This document shows, one piece after another, positions 7,486 to 16,157 of a stretch of 64,000 nucleotides of DNA. Position numbers and translations under genes: made by a program. Within the stretch, counting starts at the first letter, position 1. Every line of letters starts with the position of its first letter. The notes below the pieces were generated by a model, which saw nothing but the letters and a program-made list of their open reading frames with translations, was not told the DNA's origin and ran no database searches. Origin of the DNA: Streptomyces sp. KL109B (lineage in GTDB: Bacteria; Actinomycetota; Actinomycetes; Streptomycetales; Streptomycetaceae); NCBI RefSeq assembly GCF_030766935.1, contig NZ_JASERL010000006.1:496001-560000 (forward strand), in the 5' to 3' direction.

Positions 7486-8709
7486 GTGGCCCGGAACGGT
7501 CAGGTACGTCAGGTACGGGTGACAGGTGTCGGAGCGCTGACACCACTGGGCGCCGACGCGCCCTCGTCGTGGTCCGGACTCCTCGACGGCACGTCGGGGG
7601 TGCGGCTGCTGGAGGAGGAGTGGGCGGCCGGGCTGCCCGTGCACGTCGCGGCGGGGCTGACCGTCGACCCGGCGTCCCTGCTGCCGCGCCCCGAGGCCAG
7701 GAAGCTGGACCGCGGCGAGCAGATGGCGCTCCTCGGCGCGCGCGAGGCATGGCAGGACGCCGGCGCCCCGCAGGTCGAGCCGGAGCGCCTGGCCGTCGTC
7801 ATCGGTACCGGCACCGGTGGTGTCCTCACCACGCTGGGCCAGGACGACACCTTCGAGACCTCCGGCATTCGCAAGATGTCCCCGTTCACCGTCCCCATGC
7901 TGATGCCGAACGGGCCCGCGGCCTGGGTGAGCATGGACCTCGGCGCGAAGGGCGGCGCCCGGACCCCGGTGAGCGCGTGCGCGTCCGGGGCGGAGGCACT
8001 CGCCCTGGGGCAGGACCTCATCCGCAGCGGGCGCGCGGACGTGGTCGTGGCGGGCGGCGTCGAGGCCTGTCTGCACCCCTTCACGCTCGCCGCGTTCGCC
8101 CAGATGAAGGCGCTCTCGACGCGGTCCGAGGACCCGGAGGCGGTGTCCCGCCCCTTCGACGTCGGGCGCTCCGGGTTCGTGATGGGCGAGGGCGCGGGCA
8201 TCATGGTGCTCGAACGCCCCGACTTCGCCGAGGCCCGCGGCGCCCGCTCGCACGGCACCCTCGCCGGCAGCGCCGTGAGCTCCAGCGCGGACCACATCAC
8301 CGCCTCCGACGCCGACGGCCAGACCGCCGCCATGGAACTCGCCCTGCGCGACGCCGACTTGAGCCCCGCGGACATCGGGGTCGTGCACGCCCACGCCACC
8401 TCCACCGAGTCCGGTGACGTGGCCGAGGCCGAGGCGATCGGCCGCGCCATCGGACGGCACGCCGCGGTGACCGCCACGAAGTCGATGACCGGTCACATGC
8501 TGGGCGCCTCCGGCACGGTGGGCGCCATGGCCGCGCTCCTCGCGCTCCGCGACGGTGTGCTGCCCGCCACCCGGAACCTCGACGAGCTCGACCCGCGCGT
8601 GGACCTCGACGTGGTCCACGGCGAGCCCCGCTCCGGACAGTGGACCGGGGCCCTGGCCAACTCCTTCGGCTTCGGCGGCCACAACGTCAGCCTGGTGTTC
8701 ACCGGCTGA
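7486..8709 (+). CDS. Beta-ketoacyl-ACP synthase, FabF-like, stand-alone
   Basis: 407 residues from GTG 7486 with a good AAGGAGG ribosome site at 7474-7480. The thiolase-fold condensing enzyme is complete: nucleophile Cys165 in SACASGAE, catalytic His303 in HAHATST, Lys in ATKSMTGHMLGASG and His399 in SFGFGGHN. It condenses malonyl-ACP with an acyl starter in fatty acid or polyketide synthesis. No ACP, reductase or transferase lies next to it, so it is an accessory FabF paralogue of unknown pathway rather than part of a fab operon. It converges with the PAP2 gene, the two stops being only about 20 bases apart. Confidence 0.9.
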   Translation: MARNGQVRQVRVTGVGALTPLGADAPSSWSGLLDGTSGVRLLEEEWAAGLPVHVAAGLTVDPASLLPRPEARKLDRGEQMALLGAREAWQDAGAPQVEPERLAVVIGTGTGGVLTTLGQDDTFETSGIRKMSPFTVPMLMPNGPAAWVSMDLGAKGGARTPVSACASGAEALALGQDLIRSGRADVVVAGGVEACLHPFTLAAFAQMKALSTRSEDPEAVSRPFDVGRSGFVMGEGAGIMVLERPDFAEARGARSHGTLAGSAVSSSADHITASDADGQTAAMELALRDADLSPADIGVVHAHATSTESGDVAEAEAIGRAIGRHAAVTATKSMTGHMLGASGTVGAMAALLALRDGVLPATRNLDELDPRVDLDVVHGEPRSGQWTGALANSFGFGGHNVSLVFTG

Positions 8710-8728
8710 GCGGGAACCGGCAAGGGCG

Positions 8729-10180
8729 CTACGCGAGTTCGGGCTGCGGGTCCGCCGTGCCGGTCTTCGGCCGGCTCGGGGACGGGGGCGTGGCCTTCGG
8801 CCCCCACTGCCTGATCGTGCGTACGTAGAGCAGGACCACGGAACCCGCGAGCAACAGGAGCAGCGGGCCGAACGCCCAGGGGTGGGCGGCCATGTGGGTC
8901 GGGAGGTAGCGGTACGAGACCAGGAGCACGGTCAGGACCGCCGTCCCGTAACTCACCATCAGCGTGGCCGGGCGGTCCCAGCCGCGGGCGAAGGCGCGCA
9001 TCGCTGTCTCGATGGAGAGCGCGAACACCGCGCCCGCGAGCAGGTCCACCCCGTAGTGGTAGCCGAAGCCGAGGGTCGCGGTGAGCGTGCCGACCAGCCA
9101 GAAGGCGCCCGCCCAGCGCATCGCGCGGGAGCCCTCGCGGGTGTGGATGAAGAGGCTGATGGCCCACGCCGTGTGCAGGCTCGGCATGCAGTTGCGCGGG
9201 GTGATCTCGTCGAACGGCACCGGGTGCGGGCCGGTGATCGGCGGGAGGGTGTCGGGCCAGATGTTGGCCACCGCCCACTGGCCGCCGTCTGCCCCGTAGG
9301 CGTACAGCGGACCGACGACCGGGAAGATCATGTAGATGGCCGGGCCGAGGAGGCCGATGGCCAGGAACGTGCGCACCAAGTGGTGGGCGGGGAAGCGCCG
9401 CTCCGACGCCACATGGCGCAGCTGGTAGAGGCCGACGAGCGCGGCGGCCATGGGGAGTTGACCGTAGACGACGGTGAGCAGGCCGCTGCTGATCGGTGAC
9501 GTGGCTTCCACGAGTTGGCCGACCAGCCAGGACGGGTTCGCGAGGGCGTGGTCGGCGGCGGCCACGTACGGATCGAGCACCGTGGGGCGGGTCTTGGACG
9601 TGATGAGCAGCCAGGTGTCACCCGTCTTGTGGCCGAAGACGAGGAGCAGGCCGAGGCCCGAGCCCTTCAGCAGGAGCGATCTCTCCCGGCCCGTGCGGCG
9701 TACGACGCCCAGGACCGCGACGCCGAGAATCACCCACAACGCGCCGTTGCCGAAGTTCATGTCGGCGCCGACGATCAACCGCACCAGCCAGAACACGACG
9801 TCGATGCCGACCGCCGCGCACGCCGCGATCAGCCGCTGCCGCCACGTCAGCACCACCATCGTCAGCGCGAGTCCGCCGTACAGCAGCGGCCCCGAGTGCG
9901 GCGCGAAGATCACCTCCTGGGCCTCTACGGTGATCGGCCCCGGCTGGCCGTAGCCGCGCGCCACGAATTCCAGCGCGATGTGGAAGCCGAGCGTCGCCAA
10001 ACCGGCCGCGATCCACAAAAGGGTGCGCGGCTGCCGCCACGCGGGTCGCCGGGGCTCGGGGCCGCGTTGGCCGGGCAGGGATATGGGAGGTGGTGTGGTG
10101 TTCAATTGTCCGACTTGGTGGTTTCGATCCGGCTGCGGGTGCACTGACCACGATCTGGGTGATCGTTCCAGTTCGAACAT
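8729..10180 (-). CDS. PAP2-superfamily integral membrane phosphatase/transferase
   Basis: Up to 483 residues with about 10 to 12 hydrophobic segments. The C-terminal half carries the PAP2 motifs NCMPSLHTAW (catalytic His in SLH) and GFGYHYGVDLLAG (His and Asp of motif C3), in the arrangement of inositol-phosphotransferase/Aur1-like PAP2 proteins. It probably moves or removes phosphate from a lipid or polyprenyl substrate at the membrane. The start is uncertain: ATG 10180, GTG 10144 and TTG 10105 are all possible, and homologues usually begin close to the first helix (about residue 50 here). It is flanked by the convergent ketosynthase and the co-oriented GntR gene. Confidence 0.82.
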   Translation of the reverse strand: MFELERSPRSWSVHPQPDRNHQVGQLNTTPPPISLPGQRGPEPRRPAWRQPRTLLWIAAGLATLGFHIALEFVARGYGQPGPITVEAQEVIFAPHSGPLLYGGLALTMVVLTWRQRLIAACAAVGIDVVFWLVRLIVGADMNFGNGALWVILGVAVLGVVRRTGRERSLLLKGSGLGLLLVFGHKTGDTWLLITSKTRPTVLDPYVAAADHALANPSWLVGQLVEATSPISSGLLTVVYGQLPMAAALVGLYQLRHVASERRFPAHHLVRTFLAIGLLGPAIYMIFPVVGPLYAYGADGGQWAVANIWPDTLPPITGPHPVPFDEITPRNCMPSLHTAWAISLFIHTREGSRAMRWAGAFWLVGTLTATLGFGYHYGVDLLAGAVFALSIETAMRAFARGWDRPATLMVSYGTAVLTVLLVSYRYLPTHMAAHPWAFGPLLLLLAGSVVLLYVRTIRQWGPKATPPSPSRPKTGTADPQPELA

Positions 10181-10221
10181 GCTAACGGCGGGCCGGGATT
10201 GTAGGTAGGGGCACGTCAGGG

Positions 10222-10923
10222 CTACTGCCGGGGCAGCACCTCGGTCAGCGCGCGCAGCACCGGCTCCCTCCTGATGTCGATGTGGGAGTACGTGAGCGCC
10301 TCCGCGAGGCGGGCGCGGCCTTCGCCGATCGCCCGGCAGATCCGCTCGTGCTCGGTGCGGTGCCGCTCGGCGCCGTGCTCGGTCGCCGTGAGCCGGAACA
10401 GCCAGTGCATCAGGCCCAAGGAGCGCTGGTACGACGACTGGAGCAGCCGGTTGCCCGTCATCGTGATCAGCTCGGCGTGGAAGGCCGTGTTCGCTGCCGC
10501 GATTCCCGCCGCGTCCGCGCGCCGGGTGGCGCTATCCGCCTCGTCCATGACCCTCCGCAGCGGCTCGTGGTCGCCGCCCGCCGCGACGAGTTCCGCCGCG
10601 CGGCGCGCCGCGAACACCTCCAGGCTCAGCCGCAGTTCGAAGAGCTCCTCCACGTCGCGCAGCGTGAGGCGGCGCACCCGCGCGCCCCGCCGCGGCTCCA
10701 CCTCGACGAGCCCCTCGGTCGCCAGCCGCATCAGCGCCTCGCGCACCGGGACCCGCGAGACACCGAGCGCCTGCGCCAACTCCCGCTCCCGCAACCGGGA
10801 GTCCGGCGGGTACGCGCCGGAGTGGATGCCGGCCCGGAGCAACTCCACGGCGCGCTCCACCTGGGAGGCGGCGCCGGTCGCGGCCGAGGTCTCGGACTCG
10901 GGGTGCGGTGCCGTGAGCGTCAC
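10222..10923 (-). CDS. GntR-family regulator, FadR/FCD type
   Basis: 233 residues from GTG 10923. The N-terminal HTH includes LRERELAQALGVSRVPVREA, with an FCD all-helical effector domain after about residue 90 (FELRLSLEVFAARRAAELV and a later FHAELITMTGN metal-type segment). Its GTG overlaps a TGA at 10920-10922 that is the original stop of the amidohydrolase gene now cut by the insertion sequence. The two genes were therefore a coupled operon. The likely binding sites are three GGTATACC palindromes at the promoter at 16160-16304. It presumably represses the amidohydrolase/ABC/deaminase locus until its substrate appears. Confidence 0.88.
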   Translation of the reverse strand: MTLTAPHPESETSAATGAASQVERAVELLRAGIHSGAYPPDSRLRERELAQALGVSRVPVREALMRLATEGLVEVEPRRGARVRRLTLRDVEELFELRLSLEVFAARRAAELVAAGGDHEPLRRVMDEADSATRRADAAGIAAANTAFHAELITMTGNRLLQSSYQRSLGLMHWLFRLTATEHGAERHRTEHERICRAIGEGRARLAEALTYSHIDIRREPVLRALTEVLPRQ

Positions 10924-10998
10924 GCGGGCGACCCGCTTCCGGGCGCGCGGAACGCGGGGAACGTCGGCGGGAAGAGCACCTCCGTGGGGCGCCGCTCG

Positions 10999-11004
10999 GT
11001 GTCG
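10999..11004. repeat. Target-site duplication, left copy (GTGTCG)
   Basis: The six bases GTGTCG immediately left of the insertion sequence are repeated exactly at 14692-14697 on its right. Six bases is within the range known for IS21-family insertions. Removing the element and one copy restores an uninterrupted amidohydrolase reading frame, which confirms the boundaries. Confidence 0.9.
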
Positions 11005-11095
11005 TGGCTTTATTCACGAGTAGTGCCGTCAGTTGTTCACGGGTTTGGGAGGCACCCAGATCCACGGTCGGGTGATGTTCACGAGTTTCGACGGC
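11005..11095 (+). repeat. IS left terminal repeat region
   Basis: Outer end TGGCTTTATTCACG, with TTCAC modules at 11013, 11036 and 11078 and a final GACGGC. The inverted complement of 14598-14691 aligns along the whole length with a few changes and a 3-base spacing difference. These are the presumed transposase-binding sites. Confidence 0.85.
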
Positions 11096-11149
11096 ACCGA
11101 GGTACTTGCCAGGGCAGCATCGAGATGCTCCTGGTGAAAGGTGCAGGTC

Positions 11150-12789
11150 ATGCCGCAGATGTCTAAGGTCGAGCTCTACGCGGCGATCCGGCGCGACCAC
11201 CGTGCGGGCATGAAGATGCGGGAGCTTGAGCGCAAGTACAACGTGTCGTGGCGAACGGTCAGGAAGGCCGTGGACTCGGCCTGGCCGGAGCCGAGGAAGA
11301 AGCTCCCTCCGCGGCGGACGATGTTGGATCCGTACAAGCCGGTGATCGACGAGATGCTGCGGACGGACCTCGACGCGCCGCGCAAGCAACGTCATTCGAT
11401 CACCAGGATCTTCCACCGGCTCATCGAGGAACACGGCGCCGATGTCTCCTACCAGATGGTCCGGCGTTACGTCGCCGATCGGAAACCGGAGATCCTTGCG
11501 GCCTCCGGCAAGGCTCCGATGGAAGCGTTCGTGCCGCAGACCCATCATCCGGCGATGGAGGCCGAAGTCGATTTCGGCGACGTGACGGTGCGTCTGGCCG
11601 GCGAGCTCGTGACCTGCTATCTCTTCTCGCTTCGCCTGTCCTACTCGGGCAAGGCCGTCCACCGAGTCTTCGCGTCCTGCGGCCAGGAAGCCTTCTTCGA
11701 AGGGCACGTGCACGCGCTTCGCACGCTGGGCGGGGTCCCGCGGAGCAAGATCCGCTACGACAACCTGAGGTCGGCCGTCGCCCAGGTCTTGGGGCTGAAC
11801 CGAGCGAGGGTGGAGACCGACCGCTGGATCGCGTTCCGCTCGCACTTCGGCATCGAGAGTTTCTACTGCCGCCCGGGCATCGAAGGCGCCCATGAGAAGG
11901 GCGGAGTGGAGGGGATGATCGGCTACTTTCGCCGGAATCACTTCACACCGGTTCCCGAGGTCGACTCGCTCGCCGAGCTGAACGAGATGGTCGACCAGTG
12001 GGATCTGCACGACGGACACCGCCGGATCGGCTCGCGTCCGCGGACCGTCGATGAGTACTTCGCTGTCGAACAGCCGCTGCTGATGCCGCTTCCGGAGGAG
12101 CCGTTCGAGACGGGCCGGCTGTTCACGCCGCGGGTCGACCGCTACAGCCAGATCAATGTCCGAACCAACCGCTACTCGGCCCGATCCGCTTGATCGGCAA
12201 GCGGGTCCGAGTCGTCCTGCACGCCTCTCACCTCGTCGTCTATGAGAACAACGTTGAAGTGGCCCGGCACGAGAGGCTGATCGCGAAGGCCAGCTGCCGC
12301 CTGGACCTGGACCACTATCTCGAGGCCCTGATCCGCAAACCGGGCGCCTTCCCCGGCGCGACCGCGCTCGAACAGGCCCGCTCCGCAGGCAAGTTCACGC
12401 CAGTTCATGACGCCTGGTGGGACCAGGCCAAGAAGGTCCACGGCGAGCGGGACGGCACCAGGGCCTTGATCGAGGTGCTGTTACTGGGGCGACATCTTGC
12501 GCACGAGCACTTGGTCGCTGGTCTTGCCACCGCTCTGCGAGCCGGGGCCCTGACCGCGGATGCGGTTGCTCTCGAGGCCCGCAAGGCTGCCGAGGACGAA
12601 CCTGCCGCGATCGACAGGGCTCCTGGTTCTTCCGCCCAGACGGCGGCGAGCGTGACCTCGCTGCACGAGTGGCGGCTCGCTCATCTCCCGCCGGACACCA
12701 GGCCATTGCCCTCGGTGACCCCCTATGACCAACTGCTCCGACGCCGTCGCGCCAGTGACAGCGAACACCGTGAGGGAGAAGCCCAGTGA
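11150..12789 (+). pseudogene. istA: IS21 transposase IstA, frameshifted
   Basis: Starts at ATG 11150 behind GAAAGG. An N-terminal HTH (MRELERKYNVSWRTVRKAV) and the DDE integrase core are present: Asp in EAEVDFGDV, Asp in RYDNLRSAV and Glu in the EKGGVEG region. At NRYS (about 12178) the frame hits a stop at 12191, while the rest of the protein (LIGKRVRVVLHASHLVVYEN onward) continues in the next frame to 12789. Adding one base in the codon after NRYS would restore about 546 residues, the normal IstA length. No slippery sequence is seen, so this is a lesion or a sequencing error rather than programmed shifting. One TTA codon occurs at 12481. Confidence 0.9.
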
Positions 12790-13583
12790 CCCTGCCCCGC
12801 CAGCGAGGCTTGACCGAGCAGGCCGCCGACACCGCTATCGACACCGCCTGCCGCTTGCTGCGACTACCCTCCATCCGGCACGAGTTCAACGAGATCGCCG
12901 ATCGGGCGATCAAGGATCAGATGACCTACCGCGGCTTCCTGGCTGAGTTGTTGTTGGCCGAGTGCGACGACCGGGCACGGCGCCGCTCGGAACGACGGAT
13001 CAAGGCGGCCGGCTTCCCGCGGGAGAAGTCGCTGAGGGCCTTCGACTTCGAGGCGAACCCGAACATCGACGCGGCCACCGTCCACACCCTCGCAAGCTGC
13101 GAGTGGATCAAGAAAAGTCAGCCCCTCTGCCTGATCGGCGACTCTGGGACCGGCAAGTCTCACATGCTTATCGCGTTGGGCACCGAGGCGGCGATGAAGG
13201 GCTACCGAGTCCGCTACACCCTCGCCACGAAGCTGGTGAACGAGCTGGTCGAGGCCGCGGATGAGAAGCAGCTGAACAAGACGATCGCCCGCTACGGACG
13301 CGTCGATCTCCTCTGCATCGACGAGCTCGGCTACATGGAGCTGGACCGGCACGGCGCGGAGTTGCTGTTCCAAGTTCTGACCGAGCGCGAGGAGAAGAAC
13401 AGTGTCGCGATCGCCTCCAACGAGTCGTTCGGAGGATGGACGAAGACCTTCACCGATCCCCGTCTCTGCGCCGCGATCGTCGACCGCCTCACCTTCAACG
13501 GCACGATCATCGAGACTGGCACCGACTCCTACCGCCTGGCCACCACCCGCGCGCGGGCCGAACAGCCGGCCGCCGCAGGCTGA
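12786..13583 (+). CDS. istB: IS21 helper ATPase IstB
   Basis: 265 residues from a GTG that overlaps the istA stop (GTGA), the usual coupling. The AAA+/DnaC-like ATPase is shown by Walker A GDSGTGKS, Walker B DLLCIDELGY and a later IASNESFGGWT segment. IstB oligomerises on target DNA and directs IstA. The gene is intact even though istA is not, so the element could still move if a functional IstA is supplied by another copy. Confidence 0.93.
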   Translation: MTLPRQRGLTEQAADTAIDTACRLLRLPSIRHEFNEIADRAIKDQMTYRGFLAELLLAECDDRARRRSERRIKAAGFPREKSLRAFDFEANPNIDAATVHTLASCEWIKKSQPLCLIGDSGTGKSHMLIALGTEAAMKGYRVRYTLATKLVNELVEAADEKQLNKTIARYGRVDLLCIDELGYMELDRHGAELLFQVLTEREEKNSVAIASNESFGGWTKTFTDPRLCAAIVDRLTFNGTIIETGTDSYRLATTRARAEQPAAAG

Positions 13584-13602
13584 CCTCCACAGACAGCTCA
13601 GC

Positions 13603-13630
13603 GGCCCGTCGCCCGCAGGGGCGACGGGCC
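13603..13630. terminator. Hairpin terminator between istB and the cargo gene
   Basis: A perfect 12-bp stem, GGCCCGTCGCCC and its complement, with a GCAG loop. It lies 19 bases after the istB stop and 8 bases beyond the stop of the convergent cargo gene. It has no long T run, as is common in Streptomyces, and would serve both genes. Confidence 0.75.
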
Positions 13631-13637
13631 CCATCAG

Positions 13638-14534
13638 TCATCGAGGGCTCATGCTCTGGGACCAGACTTGCTGGATCGTTCGGTAGTCGATCACGACTAT
13701 TTCCTCCTGCTGGAGAACCTCACGGGCCTGCGGCGATGTCAGGAACTCGTAGTCCGTCCGGCGCACGGGCCAGCCATTGTCGACGGTCTGCGACTCTTCG
13801 TCGCCCAGACTGGGATGCACCGCCCATTCGTTGAGCCCGGCAGGCAGGTCACGCAACCTTTGCGCGTATCGGGCTGCCTTGCCTTCGATGTCGAGCGAGA
13901 AGCTGTCCAGGAAGTCGTTGTCGGTGACCGGCAGCCCGCGTTTCCGCATCGTCTGACGCCCGGGTTCGAGCCAGACCCGGACCGCAAGGCCGTACTCCGC
14001 TGCCAGCATTACGGTCAGGTCGAGGATGTCGTCGCGGCCACCGTCGGCCAGGCAATGGAAGTCCAGGTGGGTCGGCGCGAGCCCGGCGTCGGCAACGGCA
14101 TCGATCTGGGCGCGGAACTCAAGTTCGACCTCGCCGAGCCGAGCCTGGCCGAGCAGGGCCGCCCGCCCGGCAGGTGTCGGCGGGAACAGTTCGCCTGTGG
14201 GGTCCAGCAGTGAGGCAACTCGTTCCTTGGCGGTCAGGGGCCCCCACGGGATGTCGGGCATCTCGCGGACCAGGGTGAGGTGGATACCGAACGGGATCTG
14301 CGGCCGTCGGCTGAGCAGTTCCATGGCCTGCGGCGCCGCGGGACACGGGACCATCAGGCTGCACGAACTGGCGATGCCCTCTTCGACCGACTCGATCACC
14401 GCGGCGTTGATCGCTGGATACATTCCGAGGTCATCGCAGTTGACGACCAGCAGCCGAGCATCAGGCGGATGCCCCAGTAACTCACTCGACTGTCCTGAAG
14501 GCGTGCCGGTCACGGGAACGGTGACTTCATCCAT
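13638..14534 (-). CDS. ChbG/YdjC-family carbohydrate deacetylase, IS cargo
   Basis: 298 residues from ATG 14534. The N-terminal LLVVNCDDLGMYPAINAAV segment has the family's metal-binding NxDDxG motif; GIHLTLV and PTHLDFHC supply the His ligands. YdjC/ChbG enzymes remove acetyl groups from chitooligosaccharides or similar glycans using a metal. The gene lies wholly inside the IS ends, pointing inward and convergent with istB. Its promoter would be in the right end of the element (14535-14691). Nothing in the sequence links it to transposition, so it is best seen as a passenger. The substrate is unknown. Confidence 0.82.
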   Translation of the reverse strand: MDEVTVPVTGTPSGQSSELLGHPPDARLLVVNCDDLGMYPAINAAVIESVEEGIASSCSLMVPCPAAPQAMELLSRRPQIPFGIHLTLVREMPDIPWGPLTAKERVASLLDPTGELFPPTPAGRAALLGQARLGEVELEFRAQIDAVADAGLAPTHLDFHCLADGGRDDILDLTVMLAAEYGLAVRVWLEPGRQTMRKRGLPVTDNDFLDSFSLDIEGKAARYAQRLRDLPAGLNEWAVHPSLGDEESQTVDNGWPVRRTDYEFLTSPQAREVLQQEEIVVIDYRTIQQVWSQSMSPR

Positions 14535-14597
14535 GCCAGCAGTGTGAGACCTGGCCCAGACGCCCGCACGGAAATTTGACCGCCTCGGAGCGACAGC

Positions 14598-14691
14598 GCC
14601 GTCATTTCTCGTGAACATCCACGAGCTCTCTGATCACCAACTGCCGCCGCAACCAGTGAACAAACGCTGCTACTGAACGTGAATGAAGCCA
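14598..14691 (-). repeat. IS right terminal repeat region
   Basis: Inverted counterpart of 11005-11095. On the minus strand it reads TGGCTTCATTCACG from 14691, with TTCAC modules at 14679-14683, 14656-14660 and 14611-14615. The outermost part now supplies the last codons and TAG stop of the amidohydrolase gene. Confidence 0.85.
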
Positions 14692-16109
14692 GTGTCGCGT
14701 TCGCTGTATGCCGCGCGCATCTTCTCGAACAACGCCTGGGCATCCCGCGCCAGTTGAGGCAGGTCGACGCCCGGCAGCGCACCGTCGACGAGGACCGGGC
14801 GGCCCGCGACGACCGAGTTCGTGGCCTGCCGCGCCGTCCCGTTCAGCAGGAACGTACGCACCGGGTCGTCCAGCACCCCGTCCCGGATGTCGTCGAGGGA
14901 GAAGGCGACCAGGTCCGCCTGCGCGCCGACGGCGATCCGGCCCAGGTCCTCACGGCCGAGCGCGCGGGCACCGCCCAGCGTGGCCGCCTCCACGTAGTGC
15001 TCGGCGGGCGCCGCGTCCGAGCGCCCGTCGGCGATCTTCGCGAGGTGTACGCCGACGTCCATGCCGCGGATCAGGTCCGGCGGGAACGAGTCCGTGCCGA
15101 GGCAGAGGTTGACCCCGGCCTCGCGGTACGCACGGAACGAGTGCAGCATCTCGCTGTAGCGCAGCGAGGTCTGCGGGCAGTGGATCACCGAGATGCCGCT
15201 GCACGCGAGCAGCGCCAGATCGCCCCGGTCCTCGCCGTGCACCGCCGGGTGCCGGTCGAGCAGCACCGTGTGCGGGATCAGCAGCTTCGGGCTCAACAGG
15301 CCGTGCTTGTCGAGCAGTTCGAGCGGGGTGAGGCCGTCGTGCCGACGCCGGACGATCTCGCGCTCGGCGAGGCCCTGGAGCGCGTGCAGGCGGACCAGGA
15401 CGTCGCGCTCGCGCGAGATCCGGGCCGTCTCGCCGAGCAGTTCCTCGCTGAGTGTCTCGATGCGGCAGGGGAGGAGTACGCCGGCGAGGAGGGGGTCGTC
15501 GAGGCCGTCGAGGTGGTCGAGGAAACGGACCGCGTCGCGCAGGCCCGCGCGTCCCTCCTCCTCGTCGAAGGCCACGTCCCGACTGCCGTCCGGGAGGACG
15601 ACGTTGACGCCCGAGCGGTAGGCGGGGCCGAGGTAACCGCGCAGGCCGATACGGCGCGCCGTCTCCGCCATGTCGACCAACTCCTCGTAGGGCTCGGCCC
15701 AACGGCTGTGCACCTCGGAGGCGATCGGCATGAAGGTGGTGATGCCGTGCAGGGCGAGCTGGGCGAGCGCGTACGCGCGATTGGTGGCCCGCTCGCTCGG
15801 CGTGAACAAGTCGTGGCGGCGGTGGGTGAAGTAGTCGAGGGACCACTGCAGTCCCTTGCCCCGCTCCGGACCGGCCCAGGAGTCCAGGACGAGATGGTCG
15901 ATGTCCGTGAGCGCGTCGAGGTCGATGAGGCCCGGCAGCAGCAGGGACTCGCCCAGGTCGCGCTCGTCGTCGACCTCACCGCCGAAGCCGCCGCGCGGCC
16001 CGACGTGGATCACGGTGTCGTCCTCCCACACCACCTCGCCGTCCCGCAGCAGCGCGTGGCCGCCGTCCTGGTGGGCGAGGACGTGCCGGGCGCGCCAGCG
16101 GGTGCGCAT
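14670..16109 (-). CDS. Amidohydrolase, TRZ/ATZ (chlorohydrolase) type, C-terminus replaced by IS
   Basis: 479 residues from ATG 16109 with an AGGAGG ribosome site. It belongs to the metal-dependent amidohydrolase superfamily, shown by the N-terminal beta-sandwich, a LLLPGLIDLDALTDIDH segment where the usual HxH pair is DxD-like, LLIPHTVLL, the VIHCPQTSLRY segment with metal His, and LCLGTDSFPPD with the catalytic Asp. Such enzymes deaminate or hydrolyse heterocyclic or N-linked substrates. The last seven codons (TGFIHVQ) come from the IS end; without the insertion 26 native residues would follow ERD and stop at 10920. Activity may survive, since the lost tail is beyond the barrel. The altered first metal motif is worth checking. 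Confidence 0.85.
   Translation of the reverse strand: MRTRWRARHVLAHQDGGHALLRDGEVVWEDDTVIHVGPRGGFGGEVDDERDLGESLLLPGLIDLDALTDIDHLVLDSWAGPERGKGLQWSLDYFTHRRHDLFTPSERATNRAYALAQLALHGITTFMPIASEVHSRWAEPYEELVDMAETARRIGLRGYLGPAYRSGVNVVLPDGSRDVAFDEEEGRAGLRDAVRFLDHLDGLDDPLLAGVLLPCRIETLSEELLGETARISRERDVLVRLHALQGLAEREIVRRRHDGLTPLELLDKHGLLSPKLLIPHTVLLDRHPAVHGEDRGDLALLACSGISVIHCPQTSLRYSEMLHSFRAYREAGVNLCLGTDSFPPDLIRGMDVGVHLAKIADGRSDAAPAEHYVEAATLGGARALGREDLGRIAVGAQADLVAFSLDDIRDGVLDDPVRTFLLNGTARQATNSVVAGRPVLVDGALPGVDLPQLARDAQALFEKMRAAYSERDTGFIHVQ
14692..14697. repeat. Target-site duplication, right copy (GTGTCG)
   Basis: Exact repeat of 10999-11004, lying directly outside the right IS end and inside the amidohydrolase coding sequence (the RD codons of ERDT). 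Confidence 0.9.
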
Positions 16110-16157
16110 AAGTGCCTCCTTGGGGGTGGGCCGTCGCGGGAGTGGTGATCGTACGGG

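Larger units (their letters stand above)
11005..14691. mobile_element. IS21-family insertion sequence with a deacetylase cargo gene
   Basis: A 3687-bp element bounded by TGGCTTYATTCACG ends and a 6-bp GTGTCG duplication. It holds istA (frameshifted), istB, a hairpin terminator and a convergent ChbG/YdjC-type gene, all inside the terminal repeats. Both ends carry three TTCAC modules at nearly equal spacing (23 and 42 bases on the left, 23 and 45 on the right), the multiple-repeat ends known from IS21 elements. Typical IS21 elements are about 2 to 2.5 kb with only istA and istB, so the extra 1.1 kb is cargo. It is inserted in the 3' end of the amidohydrolase gene. Confidence 0.9.

Noticed and set aside
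8729..10180. Glycosyltransferase or flippase assignment for the membrane protein
   Set aside because: The SLH and GYHYGVD motifs place it in the PAP2 superfamily.
12170..12195. Programmed frameshifting in istA
   Set aside because: No slippery heptamer or downstream hairpin is visible, and IS21 transposases are not known to need it.
12190..12789. A separate small gene in the IS element
   Set aside because: It is the continuation of IstA after a single-base frameshift: it has no ribosome site and its first residues are the usual IstA sequence following NRYS.
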